In this document: one piece after another, positions 9,148 to 16,363 of the stretch
Position numbering within the stretch: position 1 is the first letter of the stretch
How the letters are laid out: the number at the start of each line of letters is the position of its first letter
DNA from: an uncultured Desulfosarcina sp.
GTDB lineage: Bacteria > Desulfobacterota > Desulfobacteria > Desulfobacterales > Desulfosarcinaceae
Assembly (NCBI RefSeq): GCF_963668215.1
Contig: NZ_OY764190.1
Location: 4,960,001 to 5,024,000, forward strand
DNA: 64,000 bases
Direction of reading: 5' to 3'
Translations under genes and position numbers: made by a program
Notes under the pieces: generated by a model
Database searches by the model: none
Told to the model about the DNA's origin: nothing
The model's input: only the letters and a program-made list of their open reading frames with translations

Positions 9148-9519
9148 TTACGTATTTCTGAGTCCCGCCGCGATGTTTTCATTGATTTTAATAATGATAT
9201 TTAGTTTTTCGGGGTCCGGGTAGGCCATGACCTCGAAGATCCTCTTGTCGATGAAGGAACTGAGTCGCAGCAGATCCAATTTAATATTGTCAGGCAACGG
9301 ATTGTCTTGCTTGCCGAGTTCTGCCTGGAATATGGTCCAGATACGTTGGTTGTAGGTCAGAGCCTCGTCCAGCATTTTTTTTCGATTTTCGCTATCCCAG
9401 TTTTTCTGGCAGGACCGAAGTTTAGTTGCCGCTTCCGTCAATACTCTGGCTTCGGTTTCCCTGCCGGATACAGTCGATTTTTCAACTGATTTATAGGCAT
9501 TGAGCGCTTTATTGTACAC
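9148..9519 (-). CDS. flaF: Flagellar biosynthesis regulator/flagellin chaperone FlaF
   Basis: A 123-residue helical protein of the FlaF family: YNKALNAYKSV, TEARVLTEAATKL, DEALTYNQRIWTIFQAEL, DNPLPDNIKLDLLRLSSFIDKR and the closing ININENIAAGLR-like tail (KINENIAAGLRNT). FlaF promotes flagellin synthesis or secretion opposite to FlbT. The start is set at the GTG at 9519: AGGAGG lies nine bases upstream and the product then begins MYNKALNAY, typical of the family; the longer frame from a TTG at 9540 would consume its own ribosome site. It overlaps the end of flbT by 11 bases. Confidence 0.88.
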   Translation of the reverse strand: MYNKALNAYKSVEKSTVSGRETEARVLTEAATKLRSCQKNWDSENRKKMLDEALTYNQRIWTIFQAELGKQDNPLPDNIKLDLLRLSSFIDKRIFEVMAYPDPEKLNIIIKINENIAAGLRNT

Positions 9520-9898
9520 GGGCGATGACCTCCTCTTCAAATGTAATCAGCTTTTTACAGTTCTTAAGCGCTTGGTAATAATTTCCTTCCAAAATATTTT
9601 CACTGATTTGGTCAATAAGACCAAGGGAACTAGGCGCGGCCTCAAGGAAGTCCTTTACCAATTCCCAATATACTTTGTGGTGGGTTTTTAAATTACTGCT
9701 GTCGATGTACATCAACTGAATCGCAAAATAGACGCGCCGGGCGGGTGAATTTGCTTTTTCTGCACTCAGGATGTCTTTATCCCTTAGAATGGAGACCTTG
9801 TTTTCAACAATGAAATTGCATTTCTGACCACCGTTGGTGATTACAGCCCCACCGATGATCATCCGTTCTCCGGGCTTCAGCGTTATTTTTAGTCCCAT
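9509..9898 (-). CDS. flbT: Flagellin translation regulator FlbT
   Basis: A 129-residue FlbT family protein: MGLKITLKPGERMIIGGAVI, FIVENKVSILRDKDIL, ANSPARRVYFAIQLMYID. In alphaproteobacteria FlbT binds flagellin mRNA or its leader and restrains translation, together with FlaF. The ATG at 9898 gives the family N-terminus; the frame extends 21 codons upstream without support. It lies downstream of the flagellin gene on the same strand, separated by a hairpin, and forms an overlapping pair with flaF. Confidence 0.9.
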   Translation of the reverse strand: MGLKITLKPGERMIIGGAVITNGGQKCNFIVENKVSILRDKDILSAEKANSPARRVYFAIQLMYIDSSNLKTHHKVYWELVKDFLEAAPSSLGLIDQISENILEGNYYQALKNCKKLITFEEEVIARVQ

Positions 9899-10095
9899 AA
9901 TTTTTTGGCCTTTACGGATTATAAGAAAAGCAGAAACAGAATATAGCAGTATCAGTCCCAACTAAGAAATCATAATATGCCAAAAAATGGAATTAAATCA
10001 ATTTTCATTAAGTATATTCAAGCGAGAAGCTTCCATATATAAAAGGTGACAGTCGGGAAAGCATTTGACCTTCGTTAACAGCTCTAAAGTATAGC

Positions 10096-10132
10096 AAGCA
10101 TGGACAAGGGGAAAATCCGCTTGTCCATGCTT
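10096..10132 (-). terminator. Hairpin downstream of flagellin
   Basis: A perfect 13-bp stem: AAGCATGGACAAG (10096-10108) pairs with CTTGTCCATGCTT (10120-10132) around an 11-base loop. It is 35 bases after the flagellin stop. The T-run lies on the plus-strand side, so on the flagellin strand it may act as a 3' mRNA stabiliser or a non-classical terminator. Confidence 0.7.
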
Positions 10133-10166
10133 TTATTTGGAAATGAATAACAAAACGATGCCAGAA

Positions 10167-10970
10167 TTAAAACAGCTGCAATACGGCCTGAGCAGCCTGA
10201 GATGCCAGGCTGAGAGACGTCGTACCCAGGTTCTGACGGGTCTGCAGCATCAGCATGTTGGCGCCTTCTTCATTCATGTCGGCCAACGTCAGGTTGTCCG
10301 CGCCGGTATTCAGCGTATTTTCCATCTCAGTCGTAAAGTCCGCTCGAATCTGAATTGTGGACAGACTGGAAGAGAGCTTCTGGGCCTCAGTACGAAGCTG
10401 GGTAATGGCCGCATCAATTTGGGAGATTGCAGTTTCGATAGTTGTGTTCGTGGCGAAATTGGCAGCCGAGATAGTCACTCCGGCGACACTACCGGAGCTA
10501 GCAGCGCTGAACCCTTGCACGCTCAGTGTGTTGCTTCCATCTTCGTTGAATTCGACGGAAAGCGAATCGTTATTGAGAAGGTTCTGGCCGCCATAGCTGG
10601 AGTCATCGGCCATGAAAGCAACCTGGCTGATGATGCGGTCATACTGGCTCATCAGGTCGGACTTGTTGGTGGATGTCTTGGCGGCGGAAGCCAGGGACTT
10701 CATCTGGTCCAACAGGTTTTCGATGCTTTCGATACCGGTGTTCGCAGCCTCGATGGTTTTCATGGCCTCGTTCATGCCGTCTTTTTTGGCAGCGAGGTCG
10801 CTGGCACGATTGTAATGGTCTTCCGCTTTGAAAAAGTTAACCGGATCATCCAGGGCCGAGTTGACCTTCTTGCCGGTGGACAGACGGTTCTGGGTGGTTT
10901 CCATCAAGCTGTCCACGCTCTGAAGAGCGATCAGGTTTTGTCTCATTCCGGAAGTAAGTGCGATTGCCAT
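10167..10970 (-). CDS. fliC: Flagellin
   Basis: The filament subunit, 267 residues, so essentially D0/D1 with a small central loop. The N-terminus has MRQNLIALQSV, TQNRLSTGKKVNSALDDPVNFF and ASDLAAKKDGM; the C-terminus has RADFTTEMENTLNTGADNLTLADMNEEGANML, QTRQNLGTTSLSLASQAAQAVLQLF. The middle is rich in Ser, Thr and Ala (SVQGFSAASSGSVAG), a plausible glycan-bearing region. The ALDDP-FF form resembles flagellins that work with FlaF/FlbT. AAAAGGAG precedes the ATG, and a sigma-28 promoter lies at 11095-11121. It is the only flagellin in the window. Confidence 0.96.
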   Translation of the reverse strand: MAIALTSGMRQNLIALQSVDSLMETTQNRLSTGKKVNSALDDPVNFFKAEDHYNRASDLAAKKDGMNEAMKTIEAANTGIESIENLLDQMKSLASAAKTSTNKSDLMSQYDRIISQVAFMADDSSYGGQNLLNNDSLSVEFNEDGSNTLSVQGFSAASSGSVAGVTISAANFATNTTIETAISQIDAAITQLRTEAQKLSSSLSTIQIRADFTTEMENTLNTGADNLTLADMNEEGANMLMLQTRQNLGTTSLSLASQAAQAVLQLF

Positions 10971-11094
10971 GATAAATCTCCTTTTCTAGGTTGTTGGGTC
11001 GGCATTCTTGCCTTATTTTATGGTCCGCGCGTTTTTTTTTGCGAAAGCTTTCTCATCGCCTCCTTTCGAACTTTTTTTGCGCGTTACAACCCTA

Positions 11095-11121
11095 TTATCG
11101 TTCCGTGCGGCGTTTACTTTA
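11095..11121 (-). promoter_or_regulatory. Sigma-28 (FliA) promoter of flagellin
   Basis: Read on the minus strand: TAAAGTAA, 11-base spacer, AACGATAA, against the consensus TAAAGTTT-N11-GCCGATAA. Spacing is exact. It leaves a leader of roughly 115 bases before the flagellin ATG, a possible FlbT target. Confidence 0.75.
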
Positions 11122-11665
11122 GGAAAAAGTTACAAACTTTTTGAGCTTTAAAATATGTTCAGTCCACTCGTTTTGCATAATGCAAAAAAATGCAAATTGC
11201 AAAACAAGGTCATCGGAAGGTCGATTCAAAAAAATGTTCAGTGGTAAGGAGTAATAATTTACCTTAAAAATATATAACGCAAAGGAAATATAATAAAAAA
11301 ATAAATTTGCGCTCGAATCTGAAGATAGGAATACGATTTGTTCGTTTCGGTTATAAAAACATTCATTTTGCAATTTGCAACAAACGAAACGATGGGCGAC
11401 TTTATAGAAACAGAAACAAGTTCGAAGTGTCGGGATAACGACCGATATCCTTTTGAGAAATGGATATTTTTCCAACACAATGGGTTAGTATCGACGAAAC
11501 GCACAGCACCTATATGTTGGGGTAGCGGTAAACACTCAAAATTCATCGAAAAAGACTGGAAAGGAAAAAACAACAGTATTTCACATTCCGGCAACAAAAT
11601 TGCTTGGTTAGAAAACGTCCCTCGATCTTAAAGAACCAAAAGAAAGCAACCCAGGAGGTGTAGAC
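11122..11665. promoter_or_regulatory. AT-rich control region with repeated TTGCA boxes
   Basis: No convincing gene lies here. TTTTGCATAATGCAAAA (11171-11187) is a perfect palindrome. TGCAAATTGCAAAA (11191-11204) is matched in exact inverse by TTTTGCAATTTGCA (11366-11379) about 160 bases away. This looks like a cluster of operator boxes between divergent flagellin and the FlrA-like activator. The bound protein is unknown. Confidence 0.5.
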
Positions 11666-12712
11666 GTGCAAAATTCACCCGTTATCGAAAATGATGCTTT
11701 GAATGAGATTGTTGAAGATGCTGTGACTGGCTCAGACAAGACAGACGCATTCGATGGTATTGTCGGTGAAAGCACAAAAATGCAGGACATCTTCCGGCTG
11801 GTCGAACGGGTTGCGGACAGCGACAGCACCATTTTAATTAATGGTGAAACCGGTACGGGAAAAGGGTTGATCGCCCAGGCCATCCACAGGCAATCCTACC
11901 GAAGGGGTCAGCCTTTCGTTTCCATTAACTGCGGTGCAATCCCCGAAAACCTTCTGGAAAGCGAACTGTTCGGGCACATCAAAGGGTCGTTTACCGGTGC
12001 CACGGCCAACAAGGTCGGCAAATTCGAGGCGGCCAACGGCGGCACCATTTTTCTAGATGAAATCGGGGATATGAGTCAGGATTTGCAGGTCAAGATTCTC
12101 AAGGTGCTCGAAGAGCGCTGCTTCGAGCCGGTGGGCGGCTGCAAAACCGTAAAAGTGGATGTCCGCATTGTCGCTGCGACCCACCGTGACCTCGAAGAGG
12201 AGGTCCAGAAGGGCAATTTCCGGGAAGATTTATTCTATCGGCTGTACGTGATTCCCATCAAACTTCCCGCCCTGAGGGAACGGCGTTCCGATATTCCCCA
12301 TTTCGTGGCCCACTTCATGGATCGCTTGAATTCGACCAAAAACACCTCCGTAGATTCGATTTCCGAAGAGGCCCTGGATGTGATGATACAGCATTCCTGG
12401 CCCGGGAATGTCAGAGAACTGGCCAATCTGATGGAGCGAATTGTGGTCATCAAAGGGCAAGGGGAAATTGAAATCGATGACCTACCGCTGAAAATGAGGA
12501 ACGATGCGCCCAAAAACAGTATCTTGTCCCCCGAGATCACCGGCGATGGCCTTTGCCTGACGACGGCAGTCAGCGAGTTCGAAAAGCGCCTGATCTATCA
12601 GAGTCTGGAAAAGACGAAGTGGGTCAAAAACCGGGCCGCCAAACTGCTGCACGTAAAGCGGACCACACTGGTGGAAAAGATCAAGCGGTACGATCTGCAA
12701 AAATGCGCTTGA
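11666..12712 (+). CDS. Sigma-54-dependent activator, FlrA/FleQ-like, no receiver domain
   Basis: A 348-residue bacterial enhancer-binding protein, the probable top-level flagellar activator. A ~30-residue lead is followed by an AAA+ domain with Walker A GETGTGKG (60-67), the sigma-54 contact loop GSFTGA (107-112, usually GAFTGA), Walker B GGTIFLDE and an R-finger segment (FREDLFYRLYVIPIKLPALRERR), then a Fis-type HTH (NRAAKLLHVKRTTLVEKIKRY). There is no phosphorylation domain and no recognisable N-terminal FleQ domain. The start is a GTG at 11666 with AGGAGGTG just upstream. No sigma-54 site is seen before it, as expected for a gene driven by another sigma factor. Confidence 0.88.
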   Translation: MQNSPVIENDALNEIVEDAVTGSDKTDAFDGIVGESTKMQDIFRLVERVADSDSTILINGETGTGKGLIAQAIHRQSYRRGQPFVSINCGAIPENLLESELFGHIKGSFTGATANKVGKFEAANGGTIFLDEIGDMSQDLQVKILKVLEERCFEPVGGCKTVKVDVRIVAATHRDLEEEVQKGNFREDLFYRLYVIPIKLPALRERRSDIPHFVAHFMDRLNSTKNTSVDSISEEALDVMIQHSWPGNVRELANLMERIVVIKGQGEIEIDDLPLKMRNDAPKNSILSPEITGDGLCLTTAVSEFEKRLIYQSLEKTKWVKNRAAKLLHVKRTTLVEKIKRYDLQKCA

Positions 12713-12763
12713 TGGTGCTTTTATTACATTTATCCTACATTTGATTTCAAACCGCCCGCTGCG

Positions 12764-12850
12764 CTCGAGACACAGAGCACGCAGAGGTTTTTCTTTCGCC
12801 TGAAAGGCGCATATTTTTAGATCTCTGCGTTCTTTGCGCCTCTGCGGTGA
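12764..12850. repeat. Imperfect palindromic intergenic repeat
   Basis: ACACAGAGCACGCAGAGG on the left is roughly the inverse of CTCTGCGTTCTTTGCGCC on the right, with a perfect central hairpin CGCCT-GAA-AGGCG (12797-12809). The words CACGCAGAGG and CTCTGCGTTCTTTGCGCCTCTGCGG belong to a dispersed intergenic repeat that I recall from many deltaproteobacterial genomes. That recollection should be checked; the symmetry itself is visible. Confidence 0.6.
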
Positions 12851-13146
12851 ATTCGTTTCAATTTTAAGTGTTGAGTGTTAAATTGGATAATCGGCGTAAA
12901 TCCTTCATTCAAAATTAAAAATTCATAATTCAACATTGCCCTATCACAAATCCCCCCCATCTGGTCCGTTTCGCTTCTGTCAATGGGGTGACGGCGCTTT
13001 ACCGAATTGACACCGGGTTGCCGGTTCGGCCGGGTTTCTCCTCCCTACTATCCCATTGATCCCACACCTAAAATAATTAAATAAATCATTATAAAACATA
13101 TTGTTATTTATTGGATCGCAAACGGATTCAACAAGTAGAGCCACGC

Positions 13147-13162
13147 TGGCACCCTATTTGCG
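13147..13162 (+). promoter_or_regulatory. Sigma-54 promoter of the FlrC-like gene
   Basis: TGGCACCCTATTTGCG: GG and GC separated by exactly ten bases, with a near-perfect TGGCAC-N5-TTGC. It is 78 bases before the start codon, so the FlrA-like activator probably drives this gene. Confidence 0.85.
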
Positions 13163-13239
13163 TTGTGTAACGATACGATATTTTGCGGTGAAGAACCACT
13201 GACTATCCGTTTTCTTAAGCGAATTATGGCGTCTCGATC

Positions 13240-14595
13240 ATGGCGAATCATCCAATTTCAGTATTGCTGGTCACTTCGGATGCTGAACTGCGTCACCACC
13301 TGTTCCAAGTGTTAGAAGATGTCGGTCAATTCCGGCTGAACGGCTGTGCAACCGGCCGGGAAGCGATGGACCAGCTGGAGTCGCATTCTTTTCAAATCCT
13401 GTATGCCGATATGCGCCTCGACGATTTATCGGCGGTGACCTTGAGCGAACAAGTCCAACAAAAGTACCCCGATATTGCCATTCTGATCGGTGCAACACAA
13501 GGAACGGCCAGAGACGTCATCGCGGCCATGCAGGCCGGTGCCTCCGATTTCATCCTCGATCCCTACGAAAGCGATCTGGTCCGCGAAGCATTCCGGAAGG
13601 CGGCCCGGGATATTGCCGCGAGAGAAGGAACGGACCCCGTTCGGACCGTAAAAGACAAGGCCTTCATCACCCGCGATGGCGTCCTGCTGCGAACGCTGGA
13701 AATCGCCCGCAAAGTGGCGCCGAGCACGGCCAGTATCCTGATTACCGGAGAAAGCGGCACTGGCAAGGAACTGCTGGCCGCGTTCATTCATGCCCATAGC
13801 CAACGCGAGAGCGAGCCCTATGTGGCCATCAATTGCGCCGCTTTGCCGGAGCAATTGGCCGAAAGCGAGCTGTTTGGCCATGAGAAAGGGGCCTTTACCG
13901 GGGCGATCTCTCGAAAAACCGGAAAATTCGAGAGCGCCGGGAAAGGGACCCTGGTGCTGGATGAAATCACCGAGATGACCCTGCCGCTTCAGGCCAAGCT
14001 GCTGCGCGCCCTGCAGGAAAGGGAAATCGTAAGGGTCGGCAGCAACCGTTCCATCTCCGTTGAGGCCAGAGTGATTGCCATCAGCAACCGTACGATGAAA
14101 GAGGCGGTCGCTTCGGGAAACTTCCGGGAAGATCTCTACTATCGGTTGAACGTCATTCCTTTGACGATTCCGCCCTTGCGGGAACGAAAAAACGACATTC
14201 CTTTGTTAGCCGAAGCCTTTCTCCGGCGTTTCAGCAGCCAAAACGAAAAAAAAATGGATGGCATTTCCGAGATGGCCATGGAGCAGTTGATGCGGCAGAA
14301 CTGGCCCGGAAATGTCCGTGAACTGGAAAATACCATCGAGCGCGGAGTCCTCATCGGCAGCGGCCAAACCCTTCTGCCGGAGGATTTGATTCTGGACGGC
14401 GGGCCGCCGGATTCAGCGGCCACTGTTTCCCCGACGGCGGGCATGACGGTTCGGGAGATGGAAAAACAGTTGATTGCCAATACCCTGCAAGCCGTCAACG
14501 ACAACCGTACCCATGCGGCCAAAATGCTGGGAATCAGCATCCGGACCCTGCGCAATAAATTGAACGAATACAAGGAAGAGATGGAAAGCGTCTGA
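13240..14595 (+). CDS. Sigma-54-dependent response regulator, FlrC/FlgR-like, degenerate receiver
   Basis: A 451-residue activator likely driving middle flagellar genes. The order is receiver-like domain (about 5-120), AAA+ with GESGTGKE, GAFTGA and GKGTLVLDEITE, and a Fis HTH (THAAKMLGISIRTLRNKLNEY). The receiver keeps the phospho-site position (Asp57) but has Thr12-Ser13-Asp14 for the acidic pocket, Gly84 where the Thr/Ser switch belongs, and Asp107 in place of the invariant Lys. No sensor kinase (FlrB) is adjacent, so normal phosphorelay control is doubtful. It lies just upstream of flgB and is itself sigma-54 driven. Confidence 0.9.
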   Translation: MANHPISVLLVTSDAELRHHLFQVLEDVGQFRLNGCATGREAMDQLESHSFQILYADMRLDDLSAVTLSEQVQQKYPDIAILIGATQGTARDVIAAMQAGASDFILDPYESDLVREAFRKAARDIAAREGTDPVRTVKDKAFITRDGVLLRTLEIARKVAPSTASILITGESGTGKELLAAFIHAHSQRESEPYVAINCAALPEQLAESELFGHEKGAFTGAISRKTGKFESAGKGTLVLDEITEMTLPLQAKLLRALQEREIVRVGSNRSISVEARVIAISNRTMKEAVASGNFREDLYYRLNVIPLTIPPLRERKNDIPLLAEAFLRRFSSQNEKKMDGISEMAMEQLMRQNWPGNVRELENTIERGVLIGSGQTLLPEDLILDGGPPDSAATVSPTAGMTVREMEKQLIANTLQAVNDNRTHAAKMLGISIRTLRNKLNEYKEEMESV

Positions 14596-14633
14596 TGGTC
14601 TGCCCTTCGCGAAAGCGATCAGCATATCAACAA

Positions 14634-14649
14634 TGGTACATTATTTGCT
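14634..14649 (+). promoter_or_regulatory. Sigma-54 promoter of flgBC-fliE operon
   Basis: TGGTACATTATTTGCT, GG-N10-GC exact, 36 bases before the flgB start. It should drive flgB, flgC, fliE and probably fliFGHI. Confidence 0.82.
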
Positions 14650-14684
14650 CATCAAGGATGCAACGACATTGAACAGGGGGTAAG

Positions 14685-15113
14685 ATGGACCACCATCCGG
14701 TCAATCTATTCGGCGGAACGATCTCGACGTTGTCGCGGTCGTTGGACCTGCGGGCACGCAAACACGAAACTGTTTTAAATAACGTGGCCAATGCGGATAC
14801 GCCCAACTACAAGCCCTTTGTCATGGATGTGGAAGCGGCCATTCAAAAAGAGCCTCAAGCGGTCGTGCCTGGCACCATGCAGTTGACCAACGAGCGCCAC
14901 CTGCCCGGACGCCCTTCACCGGACGATCCGGAAACCGCCCGCACCGCCGATGGTGAGAATCCGCTTTTGTTCAGGGGAGACCAAAATGGCGTCGACATCG
15001 ATGCCGAGATGACCGCCTTGGCCAAAAACAGCCTGCTTTACCGGGCCTCGGCCCAAATGGTCAAATCCAAGTTGTCGGGATTGAAAAACGTCATCAAGGG
15101 AGGAAGCCAGTAA
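14685..15113 (+). CDS. flgB: Flagellar proximal rod protein FlgB
   Basis: A 142-residue rod subunit assembled in the periplasm after export by the flagellar secretion system. The family N-terminal block is present: RARKHETVLNNVANADTPNYKP. The C-terminal coil includes MTALAKNSLLYRASAQMVKSKLSGLKNVIKGG. It lies at the head of a sigma-54 operon, with GGGGG nearby as the ribosome site and one base before flgC. Confidence 0.96.
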   Translation: MDHHPVNLFGGTISTLSRSLDLRARKHETVLNNVANADTPNYKPFVMDVEAAIQKEPQAVVPGTMQLTNERHLPGRPSPDDPETARTADGENPLLFRGDQNGVDIDAEMTALAKNSLLYRASAQMVKSKLSGLKNVIKGGSQ

Positions 15114-15114
15114 G

Positions 15115-15552
15115 ATGAATTTTATGGACAGCCTATCCATTAGTTCGACAGGATTGAGCGCCCAACGCCTGCGCATGAACCTCATTTCGAGCAATTTGGC
15201 CAACGCCAACACCACGCGCACCGAAACCGGCGAACCCTACAAGCGCAAGGACGTCATTTTTAAGGCGGCACAAGGGGAGAGTTTTCAGGAAATTCTCGAC
15301 AAAAGTACGACAGAAGAAGGGCATGGCGTCGAGGTGGCCGGAATCATCGAAGACGAAAAGCCGTTCATCCAAAAATACGATCCGGAGCATCCGGATGCCG
15401 ACGAAAATGGATATATCCAACTGCCCAACGTCAACATCGTCGAGGAGATGGTCAACATGATATCCGCCAGCAGGAGCTTCGAGGCCAATGCAACGGCCGT
15501 GGCGGCGACCAAGGACATGGCGGGAACGGCGCTGGAGATCGGGAAAAGCTAA
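15115..15552 (+). CDS. flgC: Flagellar proximal rod protein FlgC
   Basis: A 145-residue rod protein. The N-terminal motif SSTGLSAQRLRMNLISSNLANANTTRTETGEPYKRK is that of FlgC, and the C-terminus carries PNVNIVEEMVNMISASRSFEANATAVAATKDM, the axial-family coil. Start and stop overlap or abut flgB and fliE, indicating one transcript with coupled translation. Confidence 0.96.
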   Translation: MNFMDSLSISSTGLSAQRLRMNLISSNLANANTTRTETGEPYKRKDVIFKAAQGESFQEILDKSTTEEGHGVEVAGIIEDEKPFIQKYDPEHPDADENGYIQLPNVNIVEEMVNMISASRSFEANATAVAATKDMAGTALEIGKS

Positions 15553-15854
15553 TGAACGATCTGACGATTTCCAAACTGCAGTCATTACTGCCGGAAACCG
15601 GTGTTGAAAAGAAACAGACCGGTGACGCATCCCAGGCACCCTTCAGCGATTTCGTCAAACGCTCCCTGGCCGACGTCAACGGGCAAATGCTGGACGCCGA
15701 TCAGGCCATCGACGATCTTGCGACCGGCAAAAATCAGGATATCCACAACACCATGATTGCCATGCAAAAGGCGGAGATCTCCTTCGAACTGGTGATGCAT
15801 ATTCGCAACAAGCTGATTTCCGCCTACGACGAGATTCGACGCATGTCCATATAA
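15552..15854 (+). CDS. fliE: Flagellar hook-basal body protein FliE
   Basis: A 100-residue MS-ring/rod junction protein. The C-terminal half matches the family: FVKRSLADVNGQM-DADQAIDDLATGKNQDIHNTMIAMQKAEISFELVMHIRNKLISAYDEIRRM. It overlaps flgC by one base. The gap to fliF, normally short, is occupied here by an inserted gene. Confidence 0.95.
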   Translation: MNDLTISKLQSLLPETGVEKKQTGDASQAPFSDFVKRSLADVNGQMLDADQAIDDLATGKNQDIHNTMIAMQKAEISFELVMHIRNKLISAYDEIRRMSI

Positions 15855-15867
15855 GAGAGCGTTCAAA

Positions 15868-16339
15868 GGTTCAGGGTTCCGTGGTTGTCGGTTTTTCATA
15901 TTAATCGGAATCTCAGCGGGAATTGGTAAGCGCTGATTTGAGAATTTATGAGAATAAAACGATTTGAAGATATTGAGGCATGGCAGTTGGCCCGAGCGTT
16001 AGCCCGTAAGGTCTATGCACTGACGAAAAAGGCCGAGTTTGCTCGTGACTTCGGTTTGAAAAAACAAATTCAGACAGCAGCAGGTTCATCCATGCACAAT
16101 ATAGCGGAAGGATTCGATTCAGAGACAAACAACGAGTTTGTTCGATTTCTTAGGTATGCAAAACGGTCTTGTAGCGAAGTTCAAAGTGAACTCTACATGG
16201 CGGTTGATCAACAATACATAACCAAAGTTGAATTCCAGGATGTTTATGATCATGCCGGACGAACTCGCGCTGCCATTCGTGGTTTCATCAACTACCTACT
16301 GGCCTATGAAAAAGATCGACCAAAAGAGAACCCTGAACC
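15868..16339. repeat. Inverted repeats bracketing the four-helix-bundle gene
   Basis: GGTTCAGGGTTC at 15868-15879 is exactly inverted at 16328-16339 (GAACCCTGAACC). With the seven outer bases the match is 17 of 19. The repeats define an insert of about 0.47 kb between fliE and fliF; the right copy forms part of the inserted gene's C-terminal codons. Confidence 0.75.
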
Positions 16340-16352
16340 TATAAACCCATAA
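15948..16352 (+). CDS. Four helix bundle protein (S23/IVP-like)
   Basis: A 134-residue protein of the family named after proteins encoded in 23S rRNA intervening sequences. It shows FEDIEAWQLARALARKVYAL, the motif SSMHNIAEGFD (family signature NIAEG), FLRYAKRSCSEVQSELYMA, and a C-terminal helix. Function is not known; members form pentameric helical bundles. It is not a flagellar gene, yet sits between fliE and fliF in the operon direction, bounded by inverted repeats that also encode its ENPEPINP tail. This looks like insertion of a small mobile cassette that keeps the operon transcribed. Confidence 0.88.
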   Translation: MRIKRFEDIEAWQLARALARKVYALTKKAEFARDFGLKKQIQTAAGSSMHNIAEGFDSETNNEFVRFLRYAKRSCSEVQSELYMAVDQQYITKVEFQDVYDHAGRTRAAIRGFINYLLAYEKDRPKENPEPINP

Positions 16353-16363
16353 ACGGAGCACCA

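Larger units (their letters stand above)
12713..13239. other. Non-coding spacer with genome repeat and sigma-54 promoter
   Basis: A 527-base gap without a supported gene. It holds the palindromic repeat at 12764-12850, an AT-rich stretch with repeated AATTAAAAATTCAT-like words (about 12890-12945), and the sigma-54 promoter at 13147-13162. Confidence 0.7.

Noticed and set aside
10137..11144. 335-codon plus-strand frame opposite flagellin
   Set aside because: The minus-strand flagellin is certain, with its own sigma-28 promoter and ribosome site. The antisense translation has no family features.
11119..11631. Several ~100-codon frames in the AT-rich spacer
   Set aside because: They overlap each other on both strands, contain the palindromic boxes and lack ribosome sites or plausible products.
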